Source of the DNA: Roseovarius amoyensis
GTDB taxonomy: Bacteria > Pseudomonadota > Alphaproteobacteria > Rhodobacterales > Rhodobacteraceae
Reading direction: 5' to 3'
Assembly: GCF_003260265.1 (NCBI RefSeq)
Contig: NZ_QITQ01000011.1
Coordinates: 1 to 64,000, forward strand
DNA length: 64,000 bases
In this document: piece by piece, positions 44,031 to 54,230 of the stretch
Layout: the number at the start of each line of letters is the position of its first letter
Numbering within the stretch: the first letter of the stretch is position 1
Translations under genes and position numbers: made by a program
Notes under the pieces: generated by a model
Told to the model about the DNA's origin: nothing
Databases searched by the model: none
Seen by the model: the letters and a program-made list of their open reading frames with translations, nothing else

Positions 44031-46484
44031 ATGACCGATGCCACCCTGCCCGTGCATGACGCCATCCCGGCGTTTCTGGATGCGCTGCGACAAACCCGCC
44101 GCGCGGTGCTGCAGGCGCCGCCGGGCGCGGGCAAGACCACGGTCGTGCCACTGGAAATGCTGCGCGCGGGGCTGACCGAGGGCCGCATCCTGATGCTGGA
44201 ACCCCGCCGCCTGGCCACCCGCGCCGCCGCCGAACGCATGGCCGCAACGCTGAAGGAAACGCCGGGACAGACCGTCGGCTATCGCATCCGGGGCGAGGCC
44301 CGCGTATCGGGCGCAACCCGCATCGAGGTGGTGACCGAGGGCATCCTCACCCGGATGATCCAGTCCGACCCGGGGCTTTCGGGGGTGGGGGCCGTCATCT
44401 TTGATGAATTTCACGAACGGTCGCTGAACGCCGATCTCGGCCTGGCGCTGTGCCTGGAAATCGCGGGCGCCTTGCGCGATGACCTGCTGCTGGTGGCAAT
44501 GTCGGCCACGCTGGATGCCGCCCCGGTGGCCGAACTGATGGGCGCGCCGGTGATCACCGCCGAGGGCCGCGCCTATCCGGTCGCCATCCGCCACCTGCCC
44601 CGTCCGCTGCGCAAGGGCACGCGGTTCGATGTTGCGATGGCCGATCTGCTGGAACAGGCCGCTGCCGAGACCGAGGGCGGCATTCTCGCCTTTCTGCCGG
44701 GCGAGGGCGAGATCCGCCGCGTCGCCGCCCTGCTGCGCGACCGCCTGCCGGATAGCTGCCGGATCCGCCCACTCTACGGCGCGCTGCCCTTTGCCGAACA
44801 ACGCGCCGCCATCGCGCCGCAGAAATCGGGGCGCAAGCTGGTGCTGGCCACGGCCATCGCCGAAACATCGCTGACGATCGAGGATATCCGCGTCGTCGTC
44901 GATGGCGGGCGGGCGCGGCGGGCGCGGTTCGACCCCGCCTCAGGTATGTCGCGGCTGGTGACCGAGCGGGTGACGCGTGCCGAGGCCATCCAACGCGCCG
45001 GCCGCGCCGGTCGCGTGGCCGAGGGCGTTTGTTACCGGCTCTGGAGCAAGGGTGAAGAAGGCGCGCTGGCCGCCTTTCCCCCGCCCGAGATCGAGGCCGC
45101 CGATCTGACCGCTCTGGCGCTGGAACTCGCACTCTGGGGGGCAGAGCCAGAGCAGATGCCGTTCCTGACGCCGCCCAACCCGGCCAGCCTGGCAGAGGCG
45201 CGAACGCTGCTGGGGATGCTGGGCGCGCTCGATGCGCGGGGCCGGATCACCTATCACGGCCGGGCGCTGGCCGGTCTGCCGCTGCACCCGCGGCTGGCGC
45301 ATATGCTGGCGATGGCCGGTGCGCAGGCGGCGACGCTCGCGGCCCTGCTGGGCGAACGCGACCCGTTGGCGCGTGGCGTCGGGTCGGTCGACCTGGCACT
45401 ACGACTGTCTGCGATCGACAACCCGCCGCCCGATGCCAACCGTGGCGCAATCGCCCGCATCCGGGCCGAGGCCGGGCGGCTGGCGCGCGCGGCCAAACGC
45501 ACCCCCAAGGGCGCGGCGCGGCACGCGCCGCTGAGCACCGGCACGATGGCCGCGCTGGCCTATCCCGACCGGGTGGGCCTGCGCCGCCCCGGCGATGCGC
45601 CGCGCTATCTGTTGTCGGGCGGCGCCGGCGCGGCCCTGCCCGAGGGCGACCCGCTGCCGGGCGCGCGGCTGATCGTGGCCACCGATCTGGACGGCGACCG
45701 GCGCGAGGCCCGCATCCGGCAGGCGGCCGAACTGACCGAGGCCGAGCTGCGCGCGCTCTTTACCGCTGACATCGCCTGGCAGGATGTCTGTTTCTGGGAT
45801 CGCCGCGCCGGCCGCGTCCAGGCCCGCCGACAGGAACGGTTCGGCGCGCTGGTGCTGGACGACCGGATATGGAAGGACGCCCCCGAAGAGGCCCTTGCAC
45901 ACGCGATGCTGGAGGGCGTGCACGCGCTGGGCCTCAACTGGTCGGATGCCGCGCGCCGCCTGGCCGCACGCGTCGAACTGCTGCGCGCCGCGGGCGAGGG
46001 TTTTCCCGACTTTACCGAGGCCGGGCTACTGGACAGCGCCGAGGACTGGCTGTTGCCGCATCTTTCCGGCATCCGCACCGCCGACGCCTGGCGGCGCTTC
46101 GACATCCTGCCGGCACTGCGCGCCCGGCTCGACTGGGACCGGATGCAGCGGCTGGATGCCGCCGCGCCCGCGCATTTCACCACCCCCCTGGGGCGGCAGA
46201 TACCCATTGACTATTCAGGCGACCATCCCGAAATCACCCTGCGCCTGCAGGAAATGTTCGGTCAGACGACGCATCCCAGGGTGGGCGATACGCCGCTCAG
46301 GGTGACGCTGCTGTCGCCCGCCGGGCGGCCCTTGCAGACGACGCTGGATTTGCCCGGTTTCTGGGCCGGGGCCTATGCGGAGGTGCGCAAGGAAATGCGC
46401 GGCCGCTATCCCCGCCACCCCTGGCCCGAAGACCCGACCGCCGCCGACCCCACCCTGCGGGCCAAACGTCGCAAAGACAGTTGA
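44031..46484 (+). CDS. hrpB: ATP-dependent helicase HrpB
   Basis: DEAH-box RNA helicase-like protein, 817 residues. Motif I LQAPPGAGKTTVVP (about residues 24-37), Ia EPRRLATRAAAERMA, II FDEFHERSLNADL, III MSATLDAAPV, and VI TERVTRAEAIQRAGRAGR, then the HA2-like domain and the HrpB C-terminal domain with the end AEVRKEMRGRYPRHPWPEDP. Substrate unknown; enterobacterial HrpB is dispensable. Starts 77 bases after the DUF3108 gene, with no clear ribosome-binding site. Confidence 0.94.
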   Translation: MTDATLPVHDAIPAFLDALRQTRRAVLQAPPGAGKTTVVPLEMLRAGLTEGRILMLEPRRLATRAAAERMAATLKETPGQTVGYRIRGEARVSGATRIEVVTEGILTRMIQSDPGLSGVGAVIFDEFHERSLNADLGLALCLEIAGALRDDLLLVAMSATLDAAPVAELMGAPVITAEGRAYPVAIRHLPRPLRKGTRFDVAMADLLEQAAAETEGGILAFLPGEGEIRRVAALLRDRLPDSCRIRPLYGALPFAEQRAAIAPQKSGRKLVLATAIAETSLTIEDIRVVVDGGRARRARFDPASGMSRLVTERVTRAEAIQRAGRAGRVAEGVCYRLWSKGEEGALAAFPPPEIEAADLTALALELALWGAEPEQMPFLTPPNPASLAEARTLLGMLGALDARGRITYHGRALAGLPLHPRLAHMLAMAGAQAATLAALLGERDPLARGVGSVDLALRLSAIDNPPPDANRGAIARIRAEAGRLARAAKRTPKGAARHAPLSTGTMAALAYPDRVGLRRPGDAPRYLLSGGAGAALPEGDPLPGARLIVATDLDGDRREARIRQAAELTEAELRALFTADIAWQDVCFWDRRAGRVQARRQERFGALVLDDRIWKDAPEEALAHAMLEGVHALGLNWSDAARRLAARVELLRAAGEGFPDFTEAGLLDSAEDWLLPHLSGIRTADAWRRFDILPALRARLDWDRMQRLDAAAPAHFTTPLGRQIPIDYSGDHPEITLRLQEMFGQTTHPRVGDTPLRVTLLSPAGRPLQTTLDLPGFWAGAYAEVRKEMRGRYPRHPWPEDPTAADPTLRAKRRKDS

Positions 46485-46547
46485 TTTGATATTCAACGTC
46501 TTGATGCCTATAGTATCTGTCAAACAAACGAGCAGATAAAAACCGAT

Positions 46548-47009
46548 ATGACCGGACCCCTGAAAAAAGCCTGGGCCGAAATGGTTCAACCCTTGCTGAG
46601 ACGACCGCCTGAATTGCAGGTGGCCGCGCTGTGCTGCCGCACGGCCGAGGACGGCAGCACGGAGGTCTTGCTCATCACCAGCCGGGACACCGGGCGCTGG
46701 GTGCTGCCCAAGGGCTGGCTGATGGAAGACATGAACGCCGCCGAGGCCGCGCGCACCGAGGCGTGGGAAGAGGCCGGCGTCAAGGCCGCCAGCGTCTCGA
46801 CCGAACCATACGGCGTCTATCACTACGACAAGCGCCTTGATGACGGCTATTCCGCCCCGGTCGAGGTGCGGGTCTACCGGATTGATGTCGAGGAACTTTC
46901 CGACGTCTACCCCGAAACGCGCGAACGGGCGCGGTTGTGGCTGTCGCCGCAGATGGCGGCGGCGCGTGTTGCCGAGCCGGAGTTGAAAGCACTCTTGCGG
47001 CAACTGTAA
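46548..47009 (+). CDS. NUDIX hydrolase, diphosphoinositol-polyphosphate-like
   Basis: 153-residue NUDIX protein; the box reads GWLMEDMNAAEAARTEAWEEAGV with the EExG core intact although the leading R of REUxEE is T. The preceding RWVLPKGW is typical of the DIPP/ADP-ribose branch acting on diphosphoinositols or NDP-sugars. Substrate is not predictable. It begins 63 bases after hrpB and precedes the phosphate permease by 42 bases in the same direction. Confidence 0.85.
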   Translation: MTGPLKKAWAEMVQPLLRRPPELQVAALCCRTAEDGSTEVLLITSRDTGRWVLPKGWLMEDMNAAEAARTEAWEEAGVKAASVSTEPYGVYHYDKRLDDGYSAPVEVRVYRIDVEELSDVYPETRERARLWLSPQMAAARVAEPELKALLRQL

Positions 47010-47051
47010 CAATTCGGTAACCCGGCCACGAAACAGCCGAGGCTGCGCCTC

Positions 47052-48581
47052 ATGCCGGCAACGCTGCACGGCGATCTTTCACGACCCCGGAGCGGCGGTT
47101 TGAGCGAAACACCGGACAGCAACCAGTGGAAAACGCTCGACAAAGACCTCGGGCGTATCTCCCATATCGAATACGCCACCGCCTATGTCGCGCGGCCGCT
47201 GATCGCCCCCGGAATCGGTCTGGCCTTTATCGTCATCGCCGGGCTGGGCGCGGCGCTTTTCTTCGACTCGCAACCCGGCAACCTGGTGGTGATCGCCGCT
47301 GCGGTGTTCGGGGCCTACATGGCGCTCAATATCGGCGCCAATGACGTTGCCAACAACATGGGGCCGGCGGTGGGCGCGAATGCGCTCAGCATGGGGGGCG
47401 CGATCATCATCGCCGCGGTTTTCGAAACCGCCGGCGCGCTGCTGGCCGGCGGCGACGTGGTGGCGACGATATCCAAGGGCATCATCGACCCCGCCAGCGT
47501 GGCAGAAACAAGGCGATTCATCTGGGCGATGATGTCGGCGCTGGTGGCGGCCGCGCTCTGGATCAACCTTGCCACGCGGATCGGCGCACCGGTCTCGACC
47601 ACGCATTCGGTCGTCGGCGGGGTGATGGGGGCCGGGCTGGCCGCGGCCGGTTTCTCGGCCATTTCGTGGCCGGTCATGGGCGCCATCGCCGCCAGCTGGG
47701 TGATCTCGCCGATCATGGGCGGGGTGATCGCGGCGGCATTCCTGGCGCTGATCAAGAACCGGATCATCTATCGCGATGACAAGATCGCCGCCGCGCGCCG
47801 CTGGGTTCCGATCCTTGTGGGGATCATGGCAGGCGCCTTTGCGGCTTACCTGGCGCTCAAGGGGCTCAAGCACGTCATCAGCATGAGCATCGGCCTGGCG
47901 CTGGCGATCGGGCTGGTTGCCGGCCTGACGATCTGGGTGCTGAGCATCCCCCTTGTCCGGCGCCAGTCAGTGGGCATGGAAAACCGGGTCCGGTCGCTGA
48001 AAAAGCTCTTTGCCCTGCCGCTGATCATCTCGACCGCGCTGCTATCCTTCGCGCATGGCGCCAATGACGTGGCCAATGCGGTGGGGCCACTGGCGGCGGT
48101 TGTTCACGCGTCAGAATTCGGCGCCGCCGCCGGCAAGGTGGAGATCCCGCAATGGGTGATGGTGATCGGCGCGCTGGGGATTTCCTTTGGCCTCTTCCTG
48201 TTCGGTCCCAAGCTTATCCGGATGGTCGGCAGCCAGATCACCAAGCTCAACCCGATGCGCGCCTATTGCGTGGCGCTTTCGGCGGCGATTACCGTGATCC
48301 TGGCCAGCTGGCTGGGCCTGCCCGTCAGTTCGACCCATATCGCGGTGGGCGGTGTCTTTGGCGTCGGGTTCTTTAGGGAGTGGTACATGGATCGCCACCG
48401 CCGCCCCTCGGACATCTCTAACGGCACAACCCGCCGCCTGCCGCCCGAGGAACGCCGCCGGCGCAAGCTGGTACGGCGCAGCCACTTCATGACCATCATA
48501 GCGGCCTGGGTGGTGACGGTGCCAGCCGCCGCCGCCATGTCGGCGGTGATCTATCTGGTGCTGCACACGGCGATGATCTGA
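47052..48581 (+). CDS. PiT-family inorganic phosphate permease
   Basis: A 509-residue low-affinity phosphate/metal symporter of the PHO4 family with two inverted halves: GANDVANNMGPAVGA (about residue 97) and AHGANDVANAVGPLAA (about 335), each the PHO4 signature, and about ten helices. A TTG at 47100 with CCGGAGCGGCGG upstream would give 493 residues and may be the real start; ATG 47052 is used here. Convergent with gnd, whose stop lies 23 bases away. Confidence 0.92.
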   Translation: MPATLHGDLSRPRSGGLSETPDSNQWKTLDKDLGRISHIEYATAYVARPLIAPGIGLAFIVIAGLGAALFFDSQPGNLVVIAAAVFGAYMALNIGANDVANNMGPAVGANALSMGGAIIIAAVFETAGALLAGGDVVATISKGIIDPASVAETRRFIWAMMSALVAAALWINLATRIGAPVSTTHSVVGGVMGAGLAAAGFSAISWPVMGAIAASWVISPIMGGVIAAAFLALIKNRIIYRDDKIAAARRWVPILVGIMAGAFAAYLALKGLKHVISMSIGLALAIGLVAGLTIWVLSIPLVRRQSVGMENRVRSLKKLFALPLIISTALLSFAHGANDVANAVGPLAAVVHASEFGAAAGKVEIPQWVMVIGALGISFGLFLFGPKLIRMVGSQITKLNPMRAYCVALSAAITVILASWLGLPVSSTHIAVGGVFGVGFFREWYMDRHRRPSDISNGTTRRLPPEERRRRKLVRRSHFMTIIAAWVVTVPAAAAMSAVIYLVLHTAMI

Positions 48582-48604
48582 CAAGGTGCCGGGTTTTGGC
48601 GTCT

Positions 48605-50005
48605 TCAGTCCTGCCACGGCCCGTGATGGCGCCCGCGCTGGCCCAGCCGCTCGAACCCGTGATGGCCGAACCAGTCGCGTTGCGCCTGGATGATGTTGGC
48701 GGTGCCATAGCCCTGGCGCATGGTGTCGTACCATTGCAGCCCGGCCGACAACGCCGGCACGGCATGACCCGCCGCCACCGCCTGCGATACCACCTGCCGC
48801 AGCGCCGGAACCGTTGACCGCAGCCGCTGCACGAACGCCTCTGACAGGATCAGCCGGCCATGGGGCGGGTCGGAACGAAAGGCGCCGGCGATATCGTCCA
48901 GCAGGGCCGAGCGCAGGATGCACCCCGCGCGCCAGATTTCCGCGATACGCGCCCCGTCAAGCTGCCAGCCGTATTCCGCCGAAGCGGCGGCAAAGATGTC
49001 AAAGCCCTGCGCATGGCCAAGGATACGCGCCGCCATCGCCGCGTCTGCCAGAACGTCGGGGGCGATGTCGAGCGAGCCACGCTCGCCCCCCAGCCGGACC
49101 TCTCCCTCATGCCGCACGGCCTTTTCCGACGACCAGTTGCGCGCGCCCACCGCCGACTCGATCATGCTGGCCGACTGGCCAAGGCGCAGCGCCTCGATCA
49201 CCGTCCAGCCGCCGGTGCCCTTTTGCCCGGCGGTGTCGGCGATCACGTCGACCATGGGGTGTCCGGTCCTGGGGTCGGAATGGCCCAGGATTTCGGCCGT
49301 GATCCCCAGCAGGTAGGCGTTCAGCCCGCTTTCGTTCCAGCGGCCGAAAAGCGCCCCGATCTCTGCCGGGGTCCAGGCGGCACCATAACGCAATATGCCA
49401 TAGATATCAGCAATCGCCTGCATTTCGGCGTATTCGATGCCGTTATGCACCGTCTTGACGAAATGCCCCGCCCCGTCCGGGCCCAGCCTGTCGACACAAG
49501 GGTGCCCGTCGAACCGCGCAGCAATTGCCTCAAACATCGGTTTCAGGCGTTGCCAGCTTTCCTCGCTGCCGCCCACCATCATCGAGGGGCCGTTGCGCGC
49601 CCCCTCTTCGCCGCCCGAAACCCCCATACCGACGAAATGGATGCCGGTGCCGGCCAGTTCCTCGGTACGGCGACGGGTGTCGTGGAAATCGGCGTTGCCG
49701 CCGTCGATCAGGATGTCGCCGGGTGACAGCAGTGGGGTGATGGCCTTGATCATCGCGTCCATCGGCGGCCCCGACGGAATCATGAACAGCACGGTTCGCG
49801 GCCTGGCCAGCCCGGCGACAAAATCGGCAAGCACCTCATGCGGGTGCAGGTTCCCGGCCAGCGCCCCGGCCTCGGCCATGAAGGGCGAGATCCACTCGGC
49901 CTCGCGGTTGGTAACGGCGACCTGAATACCCTTTTCGGCCAGGTTCAGCGCCAGCGCGCTGCCCATGGTTCCAAGGCCGTAGACACCTATCTGTGCCAGC
50001 GACAT
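48605..50005 (-). CDS. gnd: 6-phosphogluconate dehydrogenase, decarboxylating
   Basis: Oxidises 6-phosphogluconate to ribulose-5-phosphate with NADP. 466 residues from MSLAQIGVYGLGTMG, the family start; the frame is open to 50038 with another ATG. NADP fold GVYGLGTMGSALALNLAEKG; substrate site VGMGVSGGEEGARNGPSMM, catalytic KTVHNGIEYAEMQ, and C-terminal RDWFGHHGFERL. Most residues of the family signature are kept. No zwf or edd neighbour is present. Confidence 0.93.
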   Translation of the reverse strand: MSLAQIGVYGLGTMGSALALNLAEKGIQVAVTNREAEWISPFMAEAGALAGNLHPHEVLADFVAGLARPRTVLFMIPSGPPMDAMIKAITPLLSPGDILIDGGNADFHDTRRRTEELAGTGIHFVGMGVSGGEEGARNGPSMMVGGSEESWQRLKPMFEAIAARFDGHPCVDRLGPDGAGHFVKTVHNGIEYAEMQAIADIYGILRYGAAWTPAEIGALFGRWNESGLNAYLLGITAEILGHSDPRTGHPMVDVIADTAGQKGTGGWTVIEALRLGQSASMIESAVGARNWSSEKAVRHEGEVRLGGERGSLDIAPDVLADAAMAARILGHAQGFDIFAAASAEYGWQLDGARIAEIWRAGCILRSALLDDIAGAFRSDPPHGRLILSEAFVQRLRSTVPALRQVVSQAVAAGHAVPALSAGLQWYDTMRQGYGTANIIQAQRDWFGHHGFERLGQRGRHHGPWQD

Positions 50006-50185
50006 CCGCATTCCGCGCGCGCCCCGTGTTGTTGACATGGCCCCAGCCTATTGCACTCTCAGCCGGGCGCAAGGGCCGGATCGCCCCTGACCGCCGCACG
50101 ATGTTGTGCCTACTTGCGCAGGATCAAAACGCACCCCACATCGACGGTGTATGATCTACACAAAACAACCCGGAGGATCGCAATC

Positions 50186-50503
50186 GTGCAGATTCAGCTC
50201 AATACCGACACCCATATCACCGGCGATGCGCGCACGCTTGAAGTGGTCGAGGACATGCTTCAATCCGAAATCGGTCATCTCGGCCACCGGTTGTCGCGGA
50301 TCGAGGTGCACCTGGCCGACGAAAACGGCGGCAAGGGTGGTGCGGATGACATTCGCTGCACACTAGAGGCGCGCCCCGAAGGGTTGCAGCCGCATACGGT
50401 GGTGCATCGCGACGCCGATGTAAAATCGGCCCTGCGCAACGGCGCGAAAAAGCTGCGTGCGCACTTGGAAAGCGAATTCGGCCGCCTCGACAAGCGGCGC
50501 TAG
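50186..50503 (+). CDS. hpf: Ribosome hibernation-promoting factor, short form
   Basis: RaiA/HPF-fold protein, 105 residues, with a GTG start preceded by CGGAGGAT. IQLNTDTHITGDARTLEVVE opens, SRIEVHLADENGGKGGADDIRC and VTLEARPEGL follow, and VVHRDADVKSALRNGAKKLRAHLES is the typical second helix. The usual S30EA C-terminal domain of long HPF is missing. Divergent from gnd. Stress-condition ribosome dimerisation or inactivation is the expected role. Confidence 0.85.
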   Translation: MQIQLNTDTHITGDARTLEVVEDMLQSEIGHLGHRLSRIEVHLADENGGKGGADDIRCTLEARPEGLQPHTVVHRDADVKSALRNGAKKLRAHLESEFGRLDKRR

Positions 50504-50521
50504 AGCGTGCTACCCGCAAAC

Positions 50522-50570
50522 AAAACCGCCCCGGGCCTGACCCGGGGCTCCGGCTCAAGGGCCGGGGCGG
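50522..50570 (-). terminator. Terminator of argD-argF
   Basis: CCGCCCCGG (50526-50534) and CCGGGGCGG (50562-50570) form a nine-pair stem. On the minus strand it is followed by TTTTG (50525-50521), right after argF. An inner alternative stem CCCCGGG-CCTGA-CCCGGGG may serve hpf in the opposite direction. Confidence 0.75.
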
Positions 50571-50597
50571 GTCGCTTATCTTTGGCTGTCGGCCGGA

Positions 50598-51524
50598 TTA
50601 GACGCCGAGACACCAGCGCATCACCGCCTTTTGCGCATGCAGCCGGTTCTCGGCCTCGTCCCAGATCACCGATTGCGGCCCGTCCATGACCGCGCTGGTC
50701 ACTTCTTCCTCGCGGTGGGCGGGCAGGCAATGCATGAACAGCGCATCCGGCTTGGCATGCGCCATCAGTTCCTCGTTGACCTGATAGCCGCGCAACAGGT
50801 TGTGGCGGCGTTCCTTGGCCGACTGGCTGTCATGCATCGAAACCCAGGTATCGGTCACCACCAGGTCGGCACCCTCGACCGCGCGGGCGGGGTCACGTTC
50901 AATCACCACGGTGCTGCCGGCGCTGCGCGCCAGCCCGACGAATTCGGCCTCGGGGTCCAGCGAGGCTGGGCCGGTAAAGGTGAAGTCAAAGCCGAACTGC
51001 CCCGCGGCATGCAGCCACGACGCACAGACATTGTTGCCGTCTCCCGACCACACCACCTTGCGCCCGGCGATGGGGCCGCGATGTTCCTCGTAGGTCAGGA
51101 TATCGGCCATGATCTGGCAAGGGTGGGTGCGGTCGGTCAGCCCGTTGATCACTGGCACATCGGCATATTCGGCCATCTCGGCCAGCACCGATTCGTCGAA
51201 GGTGCGGATCATGATCAGGTCGACATAGCGGCTGAGCACCCGCGCGGTGTCGGCAATCGTTTCGCCGTGGCCAAGCTGCATCTCGGCCCCCGACAGCAGC
51301 ATCGTCTGCCCGCCCATCTGGCGCACGCCCACGTCAAAGCTGACCCGCGTCCGGGTCGACGGCTTTTCAAATATCAGCGCCACCATCCGGCCCGAAAGCG
51401 GCTGTTCGTCATCGGGCGCGCCGCGCGGGCGCCCGGCGCGGGCAGCCTTCATCGCCGCGGCCTGATCAAGCATCTGGCGCAGCGCCACGGGATCGGTGGT
51501 GTGGATATCTAGGAAATGGCTCAT
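50598..51524 (-). CDS. argF: Ornithine carbamoyltransferase
   Basis: Makes citrulline from ornithine and carbamoyl phosphate. 308 residues: the carbamoyl-phosphate motif [34 protein letters not shown], and the ornithine/cysteine motif [15 protein letters not shown]. Second gene of argD-argF, starting 66 bases after argD. Terminated by the hairpin near 50550. Confidence 0.97.
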   Translation of the reverse strand: MSHFLDIHTTDPVALRQMLDQAAAMKAARAGRPRGAPDDEQPLSGRMVALIFEKPSTRTRVSFDVGVRQMGGQTMLLSGAEMQLGHGETIADTARVLSRYVDLIMIRTFDESVLAEMAEYADVPVINGLTDRTHPCQIMADILTYEEHRGPIAGRKVVWSGDGNNVCASWLHAAGQFGFDFTFTGPASLDPEAEFVGLARSAGSTVVIERDPARAVEGADLVVTDTWVSMHDSQSAKERRHNLLRGYQVNEELMAHAKPDALFMHCLPAHREEEVTSAVMDGPQSVIWDEAENRLHAQKAVMRWCLGV

Positions 51525-51590
51525 CGCGTTTCTCTGGTTGGGCCGGGCGGGGCGCGGCCCCGTCGGCGAATTCTTCTGAAGGATAAAGGC

Positions 51591-52784
51591 TCAGGCGGTC
51601 GCTTTTTCCTGCGCCTGTTCGATCTGGTTGGCGGCGGCGTCGAGGCGGGTCATGGCCTCGGCGATTTCGTCATCGGTAATGTTCAGGGGTGGCAGCAGGC
51701 GCACCACGTTGTCGGCCGCCGGCACGGTCAGCACCTGCGCATCATAGCCGGCCGCGACCACGTCGGCATTGGGCGCCTTGCACCGGATGCCCAGCATCAG
51801 GCCGACGCCGCGCACCTCCTCGAACACCTGCGGATGGGCGGCGACCAGCCCCTCCAGCCGCTGGCGCAGCAGGCTTGCCTTGCGATTCACCTCGGCCAGG
51901 AAATCGGGGGCGGTGACGTGATCCATCACCGCGCACCCCACCGCGCAGCCCAGCGGGTTGCCGCCATAGGTTGACCCATGGGTGCCTGCCGTCATGGCAC
52001 TGGCGGCGACCTCGGTCGCCAGAACGGCGCCCAGCGGAAAGCCCCCGCCGATGCCCTTGGCCACCATCATGATGTCAGGCGCGATGCCGGCCCATTCATG
52101 CGCAAAGAGGCGCCCGGTGCGGCCCATGCCGCATTGCACCTCGTCAAGGATCAGCAGCAGCCCGTGTTCGTCGCACAGTGCCCGCAGCCCCTTGAGACAG
52201 GCATCGGGCATCGGGCGGATGCCGCCCTCGCCCTGCACCGGCTCGACCATGATGGCGGCGGTGGTGTCGGTGATCGCCGCCTTCAACGCCGCCTCGTCGC
52301 CCCAGGGAACCTGGGTGAAACCGGGCAGCAGCGGGCCAAAGCCGTGGGTCATCTTTTCAGACCCGACGGCGGCGATGGCGGCGCTGGAGCGGCCGTGAAA
52401 CGCCCCCTCGAAGGTGATGATGTCGACCCGTTCGGGCTGGCCCGCGTCAAAGAAATGCTTGCGCGCCATCTTGACCACCAGTTCGCAGGCCTCGGTGCCC
52501 GAGTTGGTAAAGAACACCGTATCGGCAAAGGTCGCCTCGACCAGCCTGTCGGCCAGCTCCTGTTGCTGGGGGATGCGGTAGAGGTTCGACGTATGCCAAA
52601 GCCGCGCCGCCTGATCGCCCAGCGCCTTGACCAATGCCGGATGGGCGTGGCCCAGCGCGTTCACCGCGATGCCCGCGCCCAGGTCGAGAAATCGGCGCCC
52701 GTCCGCCTCGGTCAGCCAGCTTCCTTCGCCCGAGACGAAGGTAAGCGGTGCGCGGTTGTAGGTCGGCAGGACGGAGGGGATCAT
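51591..52784 (-). CDS. argD: Acetylornithine aminotransferase
   Basis: PLP aminotransferase, 397 residues, transaminating N-acetylornithine (and usually succinyldiaminopimelate). Motifs: [55 protein letters not shown], the PLP lysine in [17 protein letters not shown], and [13 protein letters not shown]. First gene of the operon with argF. A 16-codon ORF with five tandem arginine codons lies 115 bases upstream on the same strand. Confidence 0.95.
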   Translation of the reverse strand: MIPSVLPTYNRAPLTFVSGEGSWLTEADGRRFLDLGAGIAVNALGHAHPALVKALGDQAARLWHTSNLYRIPQQQELADRLVEATFADTVFFTNSGTEACELVVKMARKHFFDAGQPERVDIITFEGAFHGRSSAAIAAVGSEKMTHGFGPLLPGFTQVPWGDEAALKAAITDTTAAIMVEPVQGEGGIRPMPDACLKGLRALCDEHGLLLILDEVQCGMGRTGRLFAHEWAGIAPDIMMVAKGIGGGFPLGAVLATEVAASAMTAGTHGSTYGGNPLGCAVGCAVMDHVTAPDFLAEVNRKASLLRQRLEGLVAAHPQVFEEVRGVGLMLGIRCKAPNADVVAAGYDAQVLTVPAADNVVRLLPPLNITDDEIAEAMTRLDAAANQIEQAQEKATA

Positions 52785-52897
52785 GGCGTCATCCTTCGGT
52801 TGGAGGCCTTTTGGTGCCCGAGGCGGGCGTTCAAGTCAATTGCGGTGGGAAAGGTTGGCATGCGTCAGGGCACGCCGGGATCGAACGGTGGCGAGGC

Positions 52898-52948
52898 TCA
52901 GCCGCGGCGGCGGCGTCGGAGCAGGGTATTTTCAGCGCGTTCGATCAT
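52898..52948 (-). CDS. Arginine-rich 16-codon ORF before argD, candidate attenuation leader
   Basis: Minus-strand ATG at 52948 followed by MIERAENTLLRRRRRG and TGA. Six of 16 codons are arginine, five of them consecutive (CGA, CGC x4). It lies 113 bases upstream of the argD start, in a position where transcription from a promoter further right would cross it. A GGAC stretch precedes the ATG. Leader peptides of this kind sense charged-tRNA supply. Downstream pairing options (GCCCG-CCT-CGGGC near 52816-52828) are weak. Confidence 0.5.
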   Translation of the reverse strand: MIERAENTLLRRRRRG

Positions 52949-53007
52949 GGGCGTGTCCTAGCGCGCCGCTTGCCGAATGGGAAGAAAAAACATGCCCCGC
53001 ACCCTGC

Positions 53008-53448
53008 CTAGCGCGGCACCAGCACCTCCAACGGGTCGTAAAGGCAGCCATCGGAGAACGCGACATCAGGCAGGAGGTCGGGCTTGAGCCTGAGGCCCGC
53101 CAGTTCGTTTTGCGTGAAAAAGCGGCGGCGATTGACGATCCCTTCGGGGTCGCACCAGCCGTCATCCAACGCCCCGGCGGTGATGCGGCAGCGAAAGAAC
53201 AGATCGACCTGGTGATAGTCGCCGCCTGGGTCGTGAAATTCATTCACCAGGCAGGGCGCCCCGACCTCAACGGCAAGGCCGGTTTCCTCATGCACCTCGC
53301 GGGCAAGGTTTTCGGGCAGCGACAGGTGCGGCACCACCCCGCCGCCCGGCGCGCACCACAGATCGCTTTCATCCCCGGGATAGGCGTTGACGAGCAAGAG
53401 CCGCCCCCTGTCGACGATCACCGCGCGCACCGCCAAACGTACCGTCAT
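53008..53448 (-). CDS. NUDIX hydrolase
   Basis: A 146-residue NUDIX protein with an intact box: [28 protein letters not shown], including REVHEETG. The N-terminus [16 protein letters not shown] is typical. The [16 protein letters not shown] segment suggests a nucleotide-sugar or ADP-ribose type pyrophosphatase, though substrate is unknown. It is divergent from the lipase gene with 59 bases between starts. Confidence 0.87.
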   Translation of the reverse strand: MTVRLAVRAVIVDRGRLLLVNAYPGDESDLWCAPGGGVVPHLSLPENLAREVHEETGLAVEVGAPCLVNEFHDPGGDYHQVDLFFRCRITAGALDDGWCDPEGIVNRRRFFTQNELAGLRLKPDLLPDVAFSDGCLYDPLEVLVPR

Positions 53449-53507
53449 ACCACTCCCCTTTCGACAGGGGGTGTTGTAACCGGCCCGGCGGCGTTATCTC
53501 AAGGAGC

Positions 53508-54230
53508 ATGAAAGCACTTCTTCTCGCCCTTGCCCTATGGCTGTCCACCTCGGCGCTGGCCGACTGCGTGGTGCTGCTGCACGGGCTGGCGCGCACCGAT
53601 GCCTCGTTCATCGTGATGGAAGAGGCGCTGCAGGCCAAGGGATACACCACCTATCGTCCCGACTACCCATCAACCGAGCTGCGCATCGCAACGCTGGCCG
53701 AAGAAACGCTGCCTTACGCCGTCCGGGTTTGCGGCGACGCCCGCATCCATTTCGTCACCCATTCCATGGGCGGCATCCTGCTGCGCTATTGGCTGGGTGC
53801 GAACCGGCCCGCAAAGCTGGGCCGGGTGGTGATGCTGGCGCCGCCCAACCACGGCACCGAACTGGTGGACGAGCTGGGCGGGAACGAGCTGTTCCAGTGG
53901 TTCAACGGCCCCGCCGGTCAGCAACTGGGCACCGGGGCGCGTGACCTGCCGGAACAGTTGCCGCCGGTCGATTTCGAACTGGGCGTGATTGCCGGCGACA
54001 GGACGCTCAACCCCTATTTCTCGACCCTGATCGAGGGGCCGGATGACGGCAAGGTCTCGGTCGCCTCCACCCGTGTCGAGGGCATGGCCGATCACATCGT
54101 CCTGCCGGTCACCCACACCTTCATGATGAACAACCCGCTTGTCATCGCGCAGGTCGAGACGTTCCTTGCCACCGGCGCCTTTGATCATGACCTGGGACTG
54201 GGCGACCTGATATTCGGGGATGATGAATGA
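53508..54230 (+). CDS. Secreted alpha/beta-hydrolase, triacylglycerol-lipase-like
   Basis: 240 residues with a signal peptide ([18 protein letters not shown], cut after about residue 18). The first strand is [14 protein letters not shown]; the nucleophile elbow THSMGG (about residues 84-89) and [11 protein letters not shown] follow; the catalytic histidine is probably in [11 protein letters not shown]. Close in pattern to lipase/PGAP1-like enzymes, exported to the periplasm. The stop overlaps the start of phnM (ATGA). Confidence 0.85.
   Translation: MKALLLALALWLSTSALADCVVLLHGLARTDASFIVMEEALQAKGYTTYRPDYPSTELRIATLAEETLPYAVRVCGDARIHFVTHSMGGILLRYWLGANRPAKLGRVVMLAPPNHGTELVDELGGNELFQWFNGPAGQQLGTGARDLPEQLPPVDFELGVIAGDRTLNPYFSTLIEGPDDGKVSVASTRVEGMADHIVLPVTHTFMMNNPLVIAQVETFLATGAFDHDLGLGDLIFGDDE

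Noticed and set aside
52748..53511. Plus-strand frames across the argD upstream region (up to 242 codons)
   Set aside because: They run antisense to the NUDIX gene and have unnatural R/A/H-rich products; the 16-codon minus-strand ORF is the only feature with a plausible role there.
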